Notes: generated by a model from the sequence alone, not told the origin. A stretch of 64,000 bases of DNA from Pollenia angustigena (GCA_930367215.1 OV884059.1:33967882-34031881), one strand, 5' to 3'; shown: positions 22,745-34,500, counted from the first letter of the stretch. A program made the numbers and translations.

Positions 22745-23594
22745 GGAGGCTTATTCTGAATTGCGATGCGAAAATCAATGCGATGCGAAAATGCATAAAT
22801 GCGAACAATTGCTATTCTGTATTGCGATATTCGCAAAGTTTTTTTTTTAATCGCATTTCAAATGCGAAAAGTTGACAAGTCGGTATTCTACATTGCGAAA
22901 ACAAATGTTAAATTCGCAAAATTTATTCGACAACAAAATAGCATTCGCAAAGTACAAACATGTTAGTGAAAGATAATATTTTATTTATTTATACATCATA
23001 TATTTATTATTTAATTCAGGGAAGCAAGCAATAAGACCACCAAACCGCGTCAATTTGAAATAATGATAGAATTTATGAATAAGCACAGCCAATTGGCAAG
23101 ATGCCATTTGAAAACACCAAATGCACGTCAGTCGGCAGATACTTTATGGCAAACTTTAACTGAAGAACTAAATATCAAGGGACCACCTATTAGAGAAGCT
23201 GCAGGATGGAAAAAGTATGAAATATATAAAACCAGTTCAAAAATATTTGACTTTATTTTAATAGGTTTGGGCCGATTTTAAAGTACACACAAAACATTTT
23301 CATTTTCTTCGCCGTCGAACCACAGTACCGCAAAATCCATTTTTATTATTTTTTTTTATTACAGAATGTCCTAAATATATTTTTTAAACAATTTTCTTAG
23401 CCAAACACAAACAATTTATTTATTTTTAATTTGACGTTTATTGACACTGACGTATATTTGAGCAGCGTTGCCACGATTTGAAAATAAATTGCGAATGCGA
23501 TTGCGAAAGTCTTACAGAATACCAATTTTCTTTCGCATCGCATTTCATTTGCGCATCGCATTGATTTTCGCATCGCAATTCAGAATAAGACTCC
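22745..23594. mobile_element. PIF/Harbinger-like non-autonomous element with a Myb/SANT-type gene
   Basis: The left GGAGGCTTATTCTGAATTGC, then GATGCGAAAATCAATGCGAT, is mirrored at the right end (ATCGCATTGATTTTCGCATC, then GCAATTCAGAATAAGACTCC). The inverted repeats exceed 45 bp with one or two mismatches. Several further GCGATGCGAAA words lie inside. The passenger gene (next entry) is of the type that accompanies PIF/Harbinger transposases in insects; no transposase is present here. Confidence 0.7.
23021..23330 (+). pseudogene. Myb/SANT-like DNA-binding protein fragment of a transposon
   Basis: The frame running through 23063 reads PRQFEIMIEFMNKHSQLARC followed by LKTPNARQSADTLWQTL and GPPIREAAGWKK. 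This is the start of the helix-turn-helix domain seen in insect 'zeste-like' Myb/SANT proteins of PIF/Harbinger elements. The continuation VWADFKVHTKH is found at about 23268-23300 after a 55-60-bp intron-like gap. Joining the two needs one extra G at the donor, so a one-base loss has probably broken the splice site or frame. A 3' splice-like TTTAATTCAG precedes the first block at 23020. Confidence 0.65.
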
Positions 23595-24149
23595 AGCTTT
23601 CGAAGTACGAGAAAGAAAACGTTTTTTGTTAGTGAAGTGACAATGCGTAAAAACAGGCCGCTACTATCTACACAAATTGCATAATCAAAACAAAAAACGC
23701 AAAAAAAGCAGCTTTCGAAGAAAAAGACAGAAAAAACACAATATTTTCTGTCTCGTGACGCCTCTGTATGCTCTGTGCTTTTTACACTAGTTTCTTACTC
23801 AGATACATGATGTAAATGTCAGTAGCTCCCTATTTGCACTAAGTGATTCAATTTTATTTAAAAAAAAAAATTTTTTTAAAGGAATGATACAATATAATTT
23901 TTGTAAATTAAATATTTTAAATTTTTTCATAAAAAGCCTTTTTTTTTGGTGGGGTATGTGTAGTTTTCTGTGCCACTGTACTTATTTATCACAATTTGAT
24001 AAATTTGGAGGTTTTGTGGCAAACTTTGTTTTAACTATTATGTACCAAAAATATTTATTTGGAATCACAAAGGGACCACTGAAGGACCCAAGTGAGCTGT
24101 CTTTTGATGGCTGCCCATGGAACCTAGTTTTAATATGGGCCTGATTTAC

Positions 24150-24280
24150 TTCCTGTTCAACAAAAATTCGAACGTAAATGTTCGTATAGAATTTAATATG
24201 AAAAATATTTTTAAAACTAAGTGTCTTTCCTAGAAATATTCAATGCTAACGTTTACGTAAGAAATTGTTGAACGTGCAGT
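24150..24280. mobile_element. Small MITE, CCTGTTCAAC ends
   Basis: CCTGTTCAACAAAAATTCGA and the reverse of the right end (CTGCACGTTCAACAATTTCT) are imperfect inverted repeats, with ACGTAAATGTTCGTA / AACGTTTACGT inside. A better copy is at 60033-60167. Confidence 0.5.
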
Positions 24281-25440
24281 TATTTTTTTTTCAAATTTTA
24301 TTTATATTTACCGACTTGTTTTTATAAAACAAACTAATCTGCATGTATGTATCACCTTTTCATTTATACATATCTTTGTTAACCTTTAAGGTAATATGAT
24401 TTATTTTAGTATTTATTGAAAATATAGCATGGATATTCATGAAAATCACAGATTTGTACTGAATCTCATATTAAAAGTCATTTTCCAAAGAAAAACAAGC
24501 AACAAATAAAAATGGAAATTCTTAGTGTACGTATTTGATTATAATTGTAGGTATATGCTCTATGATATTATTATGTATGATTATTATTTAACTGTTTTTA
24601 ATTAAAAAAAAAAAAAATAATGTAAGTACATTATGTTAAGTGCATATTGAAAAAGTAAAAATATATAATAATAAATATAAAATAAAAAAAAAAAAATATT
24701 AATTATATTGTTTAAAAAATAAAAATTTTGCATTTATGCTCGTCTAATGTTTTGTTTTCACTACATATCGAGGGTTATTTTTCAAATGTAGTGCTATCTG
24801 CAATTTTTCAAAAATGTGTTTTTTATAGAAACGAGTTCACTATACTGCTGGGATACTATCGATATTTATCGATAGTTTAGATTTCACTATCGATATTACT
24901 ATCGACTGAATGTTTATACTTAAGTAGGAAAACTTTAACTAGTTTTTTATCAGGCTACAGTTCGTTGTTTTCATCACTTTATTGAACGTAAGAGACGTAT
25001 GTACATACATATGTACGCACGTTATTTTAGATGACAGTTTTTAAAAATTGTGATGCTGATAAGCACCTTTCTGAAGGAACCAAAGTAACAGGGACCAGAA
25101 GATATTTTATTGCAACTTTAGATAATGTTCTAAATTGGATTTAATTCTCAACCCAAAAGGTAATCAATCTAGCGGACTTTTCCTCTAATGGTCTTTAATT
25201 GGTTTTATCTTATGCTTGCAATTGCATTTTTATTTGATTTTTTTTTAACAAAATCATAAAAATATATGACATTTTTGTCGCTATGTTAACATATAAAAAT
25301 TTCGGCATAAAGGCCTTAAGTTAGTAGTAAAAAAGCACACATAAGCAATCCATACCACCTGCCGTTCGTGTTGTTTGTATTCATTGCTGTAAATTTGCGC
25401 GAATTAATAATAACAAGTAAAAACTTGCGGCAAATAACTG
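24281..25440. other. No gene seen; A-rich tracts and TATCGATA palindromes
   Basis: Contains long A-runs (24605-24700) and at 24848-24895 a cluster of ATCGATA words in both orientations. TATCGATA is the DREF-binding site in flies, but the same words occur at transposon-end-like places in this window (52837, 56250), and no exon follows. No coding region recognised. Confidence 0.4.
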
Positions 25441-25865
25441 TGGGTGTATAGTAGACTGGTCGCATCTTGTATGGGATTTTTTTTTTTAATTTAATTGTTT
25501 GCGCTGCTTAAAATATGAGGTTTGGTGTAAGAAATCATGATCTAATTTTTCAGGTCAATCCGACGGTGCCTAGCCGTGCCGGGTGGGGCCCAAAGTTCCC
25601 CATATTATAAAAAGACATCTTTTCTATCAGATCTATATAGTTATACTAGTTGAAAAGCCGAAAATCAAAGATATGGCTTCGTTACGATCTTCCGCAGAGA
25701 AAGTACTTCAAGTGTGCCAAATTTCAGCTTCCTATGTCATCAGATGGCTTCAGAAAGTTGCGTAAAGTATAGGACATACATGCAAACATCCTGACATACT
25801 AAGAAATTATATATTGTATAGATAGATTAACATATGTTCGCGCAACTCAAAATTCAGCCTTCTTA
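25441..25865. other. Possible decayed repeat, no gene
   Basis: Contains an ATATGTTCGCGCAACTCAAA phrase shared with 720-745, so part of it belongs to the dispersed repeat at 660-1030. No terminal repeats; the 60-codon open frame has no recognisable product. Confidence 0.35.
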
Positions 25866-26016
25866 TGCTGGGTACACACAGTGCAACCTACATGCAATCT
25901 GTTTCAATGCAACCTCAAAATATCAAAGCGTTTGGATGTTGATGCAATCTATAATGACTGAAAATGAATTTTATTCACTAGATTGCGTAAATGCGTTGCA
26001 TAGTGTGTACCCAGCA
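25866..26016. mobile_element. MITE, TGCTGGGTACACAC ends, TTA target duplication
   Basis: The left TGCTGGGTACACACAGTGCA pairs with TGCATAGTGTGTACCCAGCA at the right. TTA lies on both sides (25863-25865 and 26017-26019), the 3-bp duplication typical of PIF/Harbinger. 151 bp, no gene. Confidence 0.75.
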
Positions 26017-26742
26017 TTATCACAATTACACTAAAAAAAATCGCAAAAAGCCAGATTTCTTAAGGTGTTCCGAAGCTCGTTCGCTTTGCTTTCGATCTGC
26101 TATGGTTCCTTACAAAAATTCTAGTTCTCTTCGGAATACTATTGCAATTTTACGTCGCCAAACTTCTTGCGACTGCGATTTACAGAGCACGTACTATGCG
26201 ATTTCAAGTCAGAAACACAAATGTTAAGCGTTTTGCGGTTGTCTACTATAATATAAACACACTACTAGAATAAGGCTAAATATGAAAAATTTAAATAAAG
26301 GTAAAATACACTTTACTCTTTTTTATACAAAACTTTTATTCGGCGGATTTTGTCGATTTCTTTTTACCAAAAATTTAGGAAAATAAATTTTGGCGATTTT
26401 CGTTTGGCGATGAAGGTGAAAATAAATCTGACAACCCTGATGAGGATTTCCAGACGAACGACACCACATTTTTAAGGGTTTTAAAAAAGAAAAGCAATGT
26501 ACGCAGAAGTACATAATTCTTAAAAGTACATCCTAAAAATTCTAAGGCGCAACTAGTAACGTGATCACGAATTCTAAGACTATATACAAATCGCATTATT
26601 CTGTTAAAGATCCGTTCAATATTTCCAGCACATCCCTGTTTGATTTCCGAGAATGGGTATTTAAAAAAAATTGGGCATATCTCTTCTATTTCTAAAAATT
26701 CATAAAAAAATTTAAAATTGGCTTTTTGATTGATTTTTGTTC
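26017..26742. other. No gene seen; possible transposon end near 26438
   Basis: On the minus strand CAGGGTTGTCAGATTTATTT (read leftwards from about 26445) looks like a hAT-type terminus, but no partner was located. The minus-strand open frames here are short, overlapping and unlike known proteins. Confidence 0.3.
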
Positions 26743-27473
26743 GGCCACACGTTCAAGTTGTTCTTGATAGTCTTTTACATATACTGCTTGTCAAAACTTA
26801 CATAAATTGAGACCTGTGACGTAGGCTGCATTCAATTTGAGCAATTTACCAAGGTATATTTACACAAGGTAGACTCAAGGTATATGTACACAGGGTAAAC
26901 TCGTTGGCCCATATGTTTGTCAGCTGATTACCCCTAGTTGAAACCCAAACGTCAAATTTCGTATATATGAGCCAAAATTTGTACATGTGTGCGTTAAATT
27001 GTTTTTTTTTTTATATGAAGACAATTTTGACAACTTGGTTCCTTTTATAGAGCAGCATGTCTGCACTCCCAAATGAGTCTACCTTGTGTAAATATACCTT
27101 GGGTAGACTCATTTGGGAGTGCAGACATGCTGCTCTATAAAAGGAACCAAGTTTTCAAAATTGTCTTCATATAAAACAAAAACAATTTAACGCACACATG
27201 TACAAATTTTGGCTCATATACACGAAATTTGACGTTTGGGTTCCAACTAGGGGTAATCAGCTGACAAACATATGGGCCAACGAGTTTACCTTGTGTACAT
27301 ATACCTTGCAATTTACTTTCCTGATGTCATCAAAAAAACAATTTATAAAGAAGAACATGTTATCAGCTGTTAAATTGACAGTAAAATTTCCAAACAAATG
27401 GATAGGTGAAAATTTTAGAGTGTACATATTGCAAATTGAAAGGAATTGAAAGGCAAAACTTGATCGTGTGGCC
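26743..27473. mobile_element. GGCCACACGATCAAG-type element, holding a fold-back element
   Basis: GGCCACACGTTCAAGTT at the left pairs with AACTTGATCGTGTGGCC at the right. The first about 100 bp (with GTGACGTAGGCTGCA) match, in reverse, the right part of the related element at 28923-29593. The centre is occupied by the fold-back 26850-27308. It directly abuts the 8-bp duplication of the hAT-type element at 27480. Confidence 0.6.
26850..27308. mobile_element. Fold-back element with arms of over 200 bp and a perfect 8-bp target duplication
   Basis: The two halves are near-perfect reverse complements around an 18-base centre at 27084-27101. The outer ends read CAAGGTATATTTACAC and ATATACCTTG and are flanked by the identical 8-mer CAATTTAC (26842-26849 and 27309-27316). 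The end sequence (CAAGG...AGGTA.ACTC, then GTCAGCTG inside) resembles the CAAGGCGAATT MITE family found elsewhere in the window. Transcription would give a long hairpin RNA. The open frames inside are repeat sequence. Confidence 0.85.
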
Positions 27474-28805
27474 ACCAAGCAGTGATGTTAACCGTGCGGT
27501 AATTACCCTTTTTTAGGGTAATTTTGCGCCGCAAAAGGTAGCAAGGTAATTTTTTTTAAAATACGGTAATTTAAAGAAATTTGGATTTTTTTGTATACTT
27601 ATACTTACATAAGTAGGTTTTATAATTTTAACTTTTGCGAGGTGATTTTCATAGAAAAATTTTATAACAAAAAATTAAGAACTTTAATTATGTTTCTGCA
27701 AATTTTTTCGTAAAACCGATAAGTGCAAGTATAGAAATAGTATTTTATTTTTTGATATCAGATTTTTACCGTGCGTAGATATGACCACTGTTCATCGATT
27801 TCTTGCAAAAAGTAAAAATTGAAAAATTTGAGCTGACTCTCTTTAGAGCAACCAGTGCGCTATGTACGCTAAGCGTATTAAATAAAAATATTTTGAGTTG
27901 AATGAATATACATATGGGCATATCCGTCAAAAGGTCCACTGTGACCGAAAATTTAAAAGTTATTAAAAGCTGATTATTTTACGATATTGTTATAGAGAAA
28001 TATTTAGATTTTACTAATTTTATAAATTAACTCATAAATTTGTTCACTTAGATGAACAATCAGACTGCAAATTTGTGCAAACGTAATTTCTTATATGTGA
28101 GAATGTTTTATTGTATGTTTCCTTTAATATTTATCTTTATTAAAAGAGGTGATATTTGATAAAAATTATTCCAAAAAAATTTTCTTACATGGTCTGTAAT
28201 CTAAGGAAGAGTTCGAAGGGAAATATGTTATTCGGATTAACGGTAAATTTTTATTTTATTTTAATCATTATTCAGTTAAAGTATTACGGAAAAATTTCAC
28301 GTTCGAAATGTGACGTATCGACCCAGATTTTGGCTTAAAAAAAAGAAACTACAGAAGATTTTGGAATCAAACCAAGACATTTTAATGTTACATTGCTACG
28401 TAAAATTCTGAAAGTAGTTTGACTAAAAAATTGTGCCAGGTTTCGCTGAATTACGCCTTTTTATACATGACCACAAAAACTACTTCTGTTTTTTTCACGT
28501 TCGAACCGCTACTTTTATTGCCATTATTTTTGACCTAAAATCGCGCCCTCCATCAACTTTAACATAGATAACAGTGCTTTCTAAGTGCTATAATTTTAGG
28601 GTTAAAAGAACGTAAAAATATTTGTTGTTTAAAATGTTATTGCATTTTTGATGCGTACGACTGTCACGTTCAACACTTTGGATTTACCCATATATGTACC
28701 TATTTTATTCAAAATTATTTTACTTCCTTATTCATAAAAAAAAAATTTGTTAAAAGTGTATTTTAACACAAAACTTTCTATTGAAATGTTTCTTAAAAAA
28801 CATTT

Positions 28806-28863
28806 AACAGGCGATGGACCTATTGCTTTTAATATAAATTTTACTACACAATCAATCGCCTGT
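28806..28863. repeat. Short inverted repeat ACAGGCGAT / ATCGCCTGT
   Basis: Nine-base arms about 40 bases apart within the hAT-type element. Weak; may be chance or a minute MITE. Confidence 0.35.
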
Positions 28864-28922
28864 CATTTGGAAACAGCATATTAATGTTTTGATAAAAAAA
28901 TCTTTGCGTAACTTGAGGGTTA

Positions 28923-29593
28923 CACGATCAAGTTTTGGCTATCAAGATTTAATACACTCACACTTTTTTACCAATACACTCATACTTTTAAAAATTGATA
29001 CGAGCTTGCCTCTAAAATTCTCTTGCCAGTGAGTGTATCAATTTTCGTTCAAGAAAACATCTTATTACAAATCTTTTGAAGTTGTTTTTGTTTTTTTTCA
29101 CAAATTTTTTGCCGGCAAAAGCTGAAGTTCTTTTTTTTTTACAAATTGTTGCGGGAATTTTAAAATTTTAACTAAAAACCTAAAAAAATAGTGCAATATG
29201 TTTATTAATAAAATTTATTTATAAAATTAATAAGCAAAATGATGTTCTGCGATTCATAGAGCTGTACAGAAGCCATGAAATTTTATGAATCTTTCATCAT
29301 ATGGGCGAAATGATTTGAAAATAAAAGCCTACGAGTCTATAGCTTCTGAAACAAAAATGCCAGTGGAAGAAGTAAAGAAAAAAATAAAGTCCCTTCGAAC
29401 AGCCTACAGTGCAGAAAAATCAAAAGTGGAAAATAGCAAAACATTTTGAGTTGTTTTCTCGGCGACGACATCTTGAAAAAGTAAATTGCTTTCAACTTGC
29501 GTGCAGCCTACGTCACAGCTGTCAACTTTTGCATATTTTGACAATCAGTATATGTAAAATACTATAAAGAAAATCTTGATCGTGTGGCTGCAC
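28923..29593. mobile_element. CACGATCAAG-type element carrying a MADF-like gene relic
   Basis: CACGATCAAGTTTTGGCT at the left is mirrored by AATCTTGATCGTG at the right, and the right end continues TGGCTGCACTG. The right 100 bp match the left part of 26743-27473 in reverse. It is inserted within the hAT-type element 27480-29671. Confidence 0.5.
29233..29450 (+). pseudogene. MADF-domain protein relic of a transposon
   Basis: Frames on the + strand read NDVLRFIELYRSHEIL (then a stop) and, after a shift, NDLKIKAYESIASETKMPVE followed by EVKKKIKSLRTAYSAEKSK. The order FI..Y....LW / AW..I / V..K...LR..Y..E is that of the MADF DNA-binding domain. Broken by at least one stop and one frameshift. MADF and Myb/SANT proteins commonly travel with PIF/Harbinger and related elements in insects. 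Confidence 0.55.
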
Positions 29594-30096
29594 TGTAAGG
29601 TAATTTCTTGTTAAAAAAGGTAATTTTAAGAGGTCCGCAAGGTAATGAAAAAATAAAAGTTAACATCACTGCCACCAAGTAAACTAGATGTTCACAACAA
29701 ATTTTTGATCCCTGAAATTTTCGGCAGCGGCGATTTTATAAAAATTTCGCCGGCTCGGCTCAGCCGGTCGGCGTAGATCTCTGGATGACAGCACTACAGC
29801 AACAAATACAACATTAAAACAAAAATTAAAAAAAGTCTCCGTATACGTCAATATTTATTTTAAGCTTAAATCAAATTTTACTGTTGAACGCGATGAAATA
29901 AATAAATTTTGGTTACTATCTTATTTAATTTTAATTCAAATAATTAAAAACTTTATTGCAATACAATAATCACAGCAGAAAACGTGAACTTTTCGTAAAC
30001 ATAAGCAAAACTTTGACATAAGACTAGACAAACAATACTAGAGCAATAAAATCGTTATCTGACGTAGTAGTCACCTTTTTATTTCATTATGTCATC

Positions 30097-31017
30097 GTCC
30101 AGACTTGCAATTTTTGTTGCAGAAATTCTTAAGTTTAGTGGTGAGATAATTGGGGAGGGGTACTCAGTTTCATATACTCTGCAATTCCGTTTCGTTTCGT
30201 AAATTTTACACTTTTCAACTTGAAGTTGACTGTTGGTGTATTTGTATATATGTATAAAAATAACAAGATAAATATTCAGAAATTGCAACCCAAAAATTTT
30301 ATAATCCGTGCCATGTTCTGTAACTTTAGTGAGAAAAAGATGTGAAACAAAATATTCGAAAAGTGAGAAAAAAACTGTGTCTAAAACTATCAAAAGAGAT
30401 TACGTCGTTACGTTATAAACGTCATAACATTGCACCCGAAGCCGATGTGAAGCAGACGTTGAGAACGTCAGTAACAAATATCGTTGACGGCGACCAAAAT
30501 TTCTATAATTGAACATTTTTAACGAAGGCGGCGAAAATACAACCGTGGGCTATACCAAATAATGTAAAGTGCGACTTTAAAAAATCGTATATTTTATAAA
30601 AATGTTAAAAGCAAAATTATTAAACAAGTAAAAACCGTGTCAACAACAACAAAATTTTATTTTTATTGTTATTAATTGCATTTTAAATTTGTTTAGTGTT
30701 AAAATTTTTGCTCGCCTCATTTTTATTCGTGAGCTTTTTTTTTGACAGTTCAAAGCGGGAACTTTTCTTACAAGAAAGTTCAAGATACACTTTTTCTGTA
30801 ATTTGGCAAAGTATTTCCTTAAGTGATAGCTAGTACTCGCCAAAAATGTTACAGACACAGTTTAGTGAGAAAAACAGCTGTTTGTTTCTATATATGTATG
30901 GCATTCTTGTTTCATTTCACACATTTCAATGGAAAAGTTTCTCGATGCGAGAATTACAGAACATGGGCACTGTTCACTAGTGCAATTTCAAAGCAGAATT
31001 TTAAAAAATTGCAAGTC
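30097..31017. mobile_element. MITE, GTCCAGACTTGCAATTTTT ends, split by another MITE
   Basis: GTCCAGACTTGCAATTTTT at the left pairs with AAAAAATTGCAAGTC at the right. The right-end 35 bp (GCAATTTCAAAGCAGAATTT) recurs in reverse at 46936-46970. The centre holds the element 30308-30970. Confidence 0.6.
30308..30970 (+). mobile_element. 'CCATGTTCTGTAAC' MITE, near-complete copy
   Basis: Left GTGCCATGTTCTGTAACTTT and right TTACAGAACATGGGCAC are inverted repeats. Other copies: 61345-61872 (same orientation), 54735-55440 (reverse), 400-566 (partial). Diagnostic inner phrases include ACGTCGTTACGTTATAAA and ATCGTTGACGGCGACC. Open frames in it are not genes. Confidence 0.75.
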
Positions 31018-31506
31018 TAAACAATGTCTATCAACTAATATATTTTACGTTTACCATCACTTAGTTGTCATCAAGTATGGTAGCATTGTGCCATGCCGCA
31101 TGTAGTAACCGCTTTTCCAACTAAGTAATTGGTATTTCTAAAATATTGTCTGATTTTCTCAAACGTTGTGTAGCTGGAAAAAAGAGAATAAAAGTTTAAT
31201 TTTTTTGTTCACTGAATTTTTTAAGTATTTTACGAGTAATTTTTCTATTTAAAATACTATTTTTAAAGACAAATGGATGTCAATGAAACATAAATTACTA
31301 AACTCACCTGGATAAATAGAAAGCAAACAAACAAATATAAGGTGCATACGGCGCCCGTCAAATTAGAACGGTTGACACTTGGCATGCCAACCATTGACTT
31401 GTAGCAAAAAAATCGAAGCAGATAATTAAATAGGATCTGCATACAAACTAAAATATTTAAAAGTTTTTGCAATTTCATCTTGTACTTAAAGATCGTAAAC
31501 AACAAA
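31018..31506 (+). other. Upstream region of the RBM25-type gene
   Basis: About 490 bp between MITE debris and the ATG at 31507. No TATA box or DRE was convincing. The minus-strand open frame here is AT-rich and unlike any protein I know. Confidence 0.3.
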
Positions 31507-34500
31507 ATGTCATATCCACCACGCCCACCTATGCCACCATACATGAATCCCTCCATACCGCCGCCTCATGTATGTATTATTTACAAAATCGAAAAAGTAT
31601 TGTATATAGGGAGGTATTTCTTTATTTTTTATATTTACTTAATAGATGATGGGACCGATGAGTAATCCACCTCCACGGCCAAGAGGTTATAGAAATTCAG
31701 CAACTATCAGTTCTCAACCTACGGTTTATCAAAGGCCACCAGACCCAGTACCACAGTTTAAAGGACCAATTATAACTGTTTTTGTCGGTAAATACAATAT
31801 TTCTACTATTAAATTTATTTTTTGACTGAGAGGATGTTCATTGTTGCAGGAAATATTAGTGAACGGGTACCAGAGATGTTAATAACACGTATATTATCTA
31901 CATGTGGGCAAGTTGTTAATTGGAAACGTGTTTCGACGTTTGGTTTCTGTGAATACGAGTAAGCCCTTAAACATTTTGTAAAAGTTTGTATATTATTTTT
32001 GTTATAAAAATTTCAGTGGACCCACTGCCGGAATGCGAGCCGTTCGATTACTTAGCGAAATCGAATTGGATGGTAAAACCCTGGTGGCAAAAGTTGATGC
32101 TAAAAATAAACTTTTGTTGGACAACTATAAAGAAGAGGAACGTAAAAATGGAGCTGCGGATATGCCAGACGAGAAAATTGATGACGAAGATGCGCTGCGT
32201 TCTATGCGTCGAATTATCGATGAGCACAAGCATGAAATGGACGAATTTGATCCCAATGCACGGACGGATATGTATGGAGTTCGTGGTGTTAAAACTAAGC
32301 CAACCCGCAGTGATGAAATTAAAGTTCCCAAAGTACTTCATGAAACTAATCTGGAGGAGGAGAAGCGTAATCTGATTAGTAGTGAAATTGGCAAATTCCG
32401 AAAAAGAGCAGAAGCTGACGAGCATCGCAAGGAAAAGGAAAAAGAACGCGAAAAAGAAAAAGAACGCGACAAAGAGCAAAAGAAAGAAAGAACTCGCGAA
32501 AGAGAAAAGGAAAAAGAAAAGAAAAAGAAAAGCGAAAGTGTAAATGAGTTGGACTGGGATGAGGAGGAACAAGGTGTTGGTGGCGTTGATGGTGTTTTAA
32601 TACCGGCAGTAAATAAAACGGAGCGTATAGATATTTTATCTCCCATTAAAAAGGAAAAAGATCGCGACTCAAAAGATTCACGGCGTAAACGCAGTCGTTC
32701 ACGTTCCAAAGATAGAGATCGAGAGTATAGAGAACGGGAACGCGAGCGCGAAAGAGAACGCGAACGTGAAAGGGAACGTGAAAGAGAGCAACGAGAAAAG
32801 GAACGTGAAAGGGAAAGAGAAAGGGAGCGAGAGCGGGAAAGAGAACGTGAAAGGGAGCGAGAAAGAGAAAGGGAAAGAGAACGTGACCGAGAACGAGAAA
32901 GGTATATTTTATATATTTTTGCATGTTAAAATATAAAATAAAAAATTGTACAAAGTATATTTATAAATAAATAATAATAAATATACTTTGAAATTGTATA
33001 TTTTAATATGAGAAGCATTGCCTGATTAAGCTGCTGGCAGCTCAAATTCAGTTATGTTGCCATTCGTAATCGCACCCTAAATTAAATTTTGCCAATACAA
33101 AACTCCAAACATCAATAACTGTTTCATATGAAAGTTTTTGTAATAAGAAAAAAAAATAAGTGTTAATTTGATAAACTTTTAGGGAACGCGAAGAAAAGGT
33201 TGTGAAAAATGTCAGAGATGTTCAGAGGGAAAAAGAAATAGAGGAGGAACTGCGTGAACGTAAAAAGGCGGAAAAGAAAGCACGTGAGAAGGAAGAAGCT
33301 TATCAAGAACGTTTACTCAACTGGGAGCAAAGAGAAAAACGCAAAGTTAAGGAATACGAAAAGGTCGGTTTAATTTTCATGAACTTATTACAACTACTAG
33401 CATTTAACTTTATTTTAAATCAGATTCGTTTAAAGGAAAAGGTCAAACAAGATGAACGAGAAAAAGAGGCGAAACGTCTTAAAGAGTTCCTAGAAGACTA
33501 CGATGACGAAAGAGACGATGTAAAATATTACAAGTAAGTTTTGTTTCTTTATACACAAAAATTTGATTTGAAAGCACTTGTACAACATTTATTAACTGTT
33601 TAGGGGTCGCGAGTTGCAAAGACGTCTTGCGGAACGAGTTAGAGAGGCAGATTTAGATGCTAAGGATCGCAACAAGGAACAGGAAGAGTTGGAAGAACTT
33701 AAAAATAAAATTTTTAGCGGAGAATTCGAGAATCCCTCACAAGAATATGAAAGAGCCAAAAAGGAGCATGAAAAGTTATATCGGCCTCAAATAATCATTG
33801 ATGTTAATTTAGAGAATATGCAACGAAAAGAAAGAGAACAAGAACGCAGCAGGGATAAACGCAGTAATATTTTGACTTCAGAAAAGCGTGCAATCCCAAA
33901 TGAAATCTACCATAGAAATGATGACAGCGCGTTGGTGGGTGGCAGCATTGTTGCTGCGCCTAAGAGAGCACTTTCTAAAGCCGGCTCAGTTGATTCATCC
34001 TCCAATGATGATGCTGCCTCCAGACATGAGACAATGTCTAATGCAAGCAGTAGATATAGTCGCCAAAACTCTGAGTCACATGATTTTACAAGTGCTCCCG
34101 ATATAGAATCCCTGTCACCTGCAACACCTCAAGCTTTTACTGCACATCCTCAAAATAATGATTTTGCATCAACACCGCCTATGATGCCTACAGTGGGAAT
34201 AAGTCTGAATTTGGGCGCCAATGCCAAGAAAAAGAAAATAGAAACGACCGCTGGAGTATTTAGTAATGATGATGACAACGATGACCTTTCAAATCCTAAA
34301 AAAAGAAAACTAGTACCTTTAGGTAAGTTTTTTTTTGCGAAACATTTGAAAAGATATTTAATTTTTTGCATACGTTTTAGACTATGAAGACAATCAGGCA
34401 AAACAGGGCCTACATTCGTCTAGTGCGCACACAAATGACCGACACGAAGGAGGTGGTGGAAGTGGTACCGGCAATGGATCGTCAACAGCTGGTGGAGGCG

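Larger units (their letters stand above)
22396..23848. mobile_element. Second copy of the 7959-8538 MITE family, interrupted twice
   Basis: The left end GATTGGCTAAGTTCAAAAAG and right end GCACTAAGTGATT match the 7959-8538 copy, as do inner phrases next to each end. It is split by a CAAGGCGAATT MITE fragment (22503-22662) and by the PIF/Harbinger-like element 22745-23594. Confidence 0.65.
20184..23979. mobile_element. Tc1/mariner-type non-autonomous element, greatly enlarged by nested insertions
   Basis: The left end CAGTGGCACAGAAAACTATA (20184) and right end TAGTTTTCTGTGCCACTG (to 23979) are inverted repeats, each bordered outside by TA, the target dinucleotide of Tc1/mariner elements. Only about 90 bp at the left and 110 bp at the right belong to it. 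Between them are the elements at 20276-21941, 22028-22333 and 22396-23848 with their own nested passengers. It begins about 150 bp after the sol stop codon. No transposase is left. Confidence 0.7.
27480..29671. mobile_element. hAT-type element, AAGGTAAT subterminal repeats, non-autonomous
   Basis: Ends CAGTGATGTTAAC and GTTAACATCACTG (13-bp perfect inverted repeats), flanked by the identical 8-mer CCACCAAG (27472-27479, 29672-29679). GGTAATT-type words are repeated next to both ends (27496-27570 and 29598-29650) and could bind a transposase. 2192 bp with no transposase frame; a second element with a MADF-like relic sits inside its right half. Confidence 0.85.

Noticed and set aside
24848..24895. 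TATCGATA cluster as a promoter of an unseen gene
   Set aside because: No exon follows on either strand, and the same words sit in decayed transposon ends elsewhere in the window.
32048..32924. Long minus-strand open frames opposite the RBM25 exon
   Set aside because: They are antisense shadows of the Arg/Glu-rich repeats (GAA/CGC codons read backwards give Phe/Leu-rich frames) and have no independent support.
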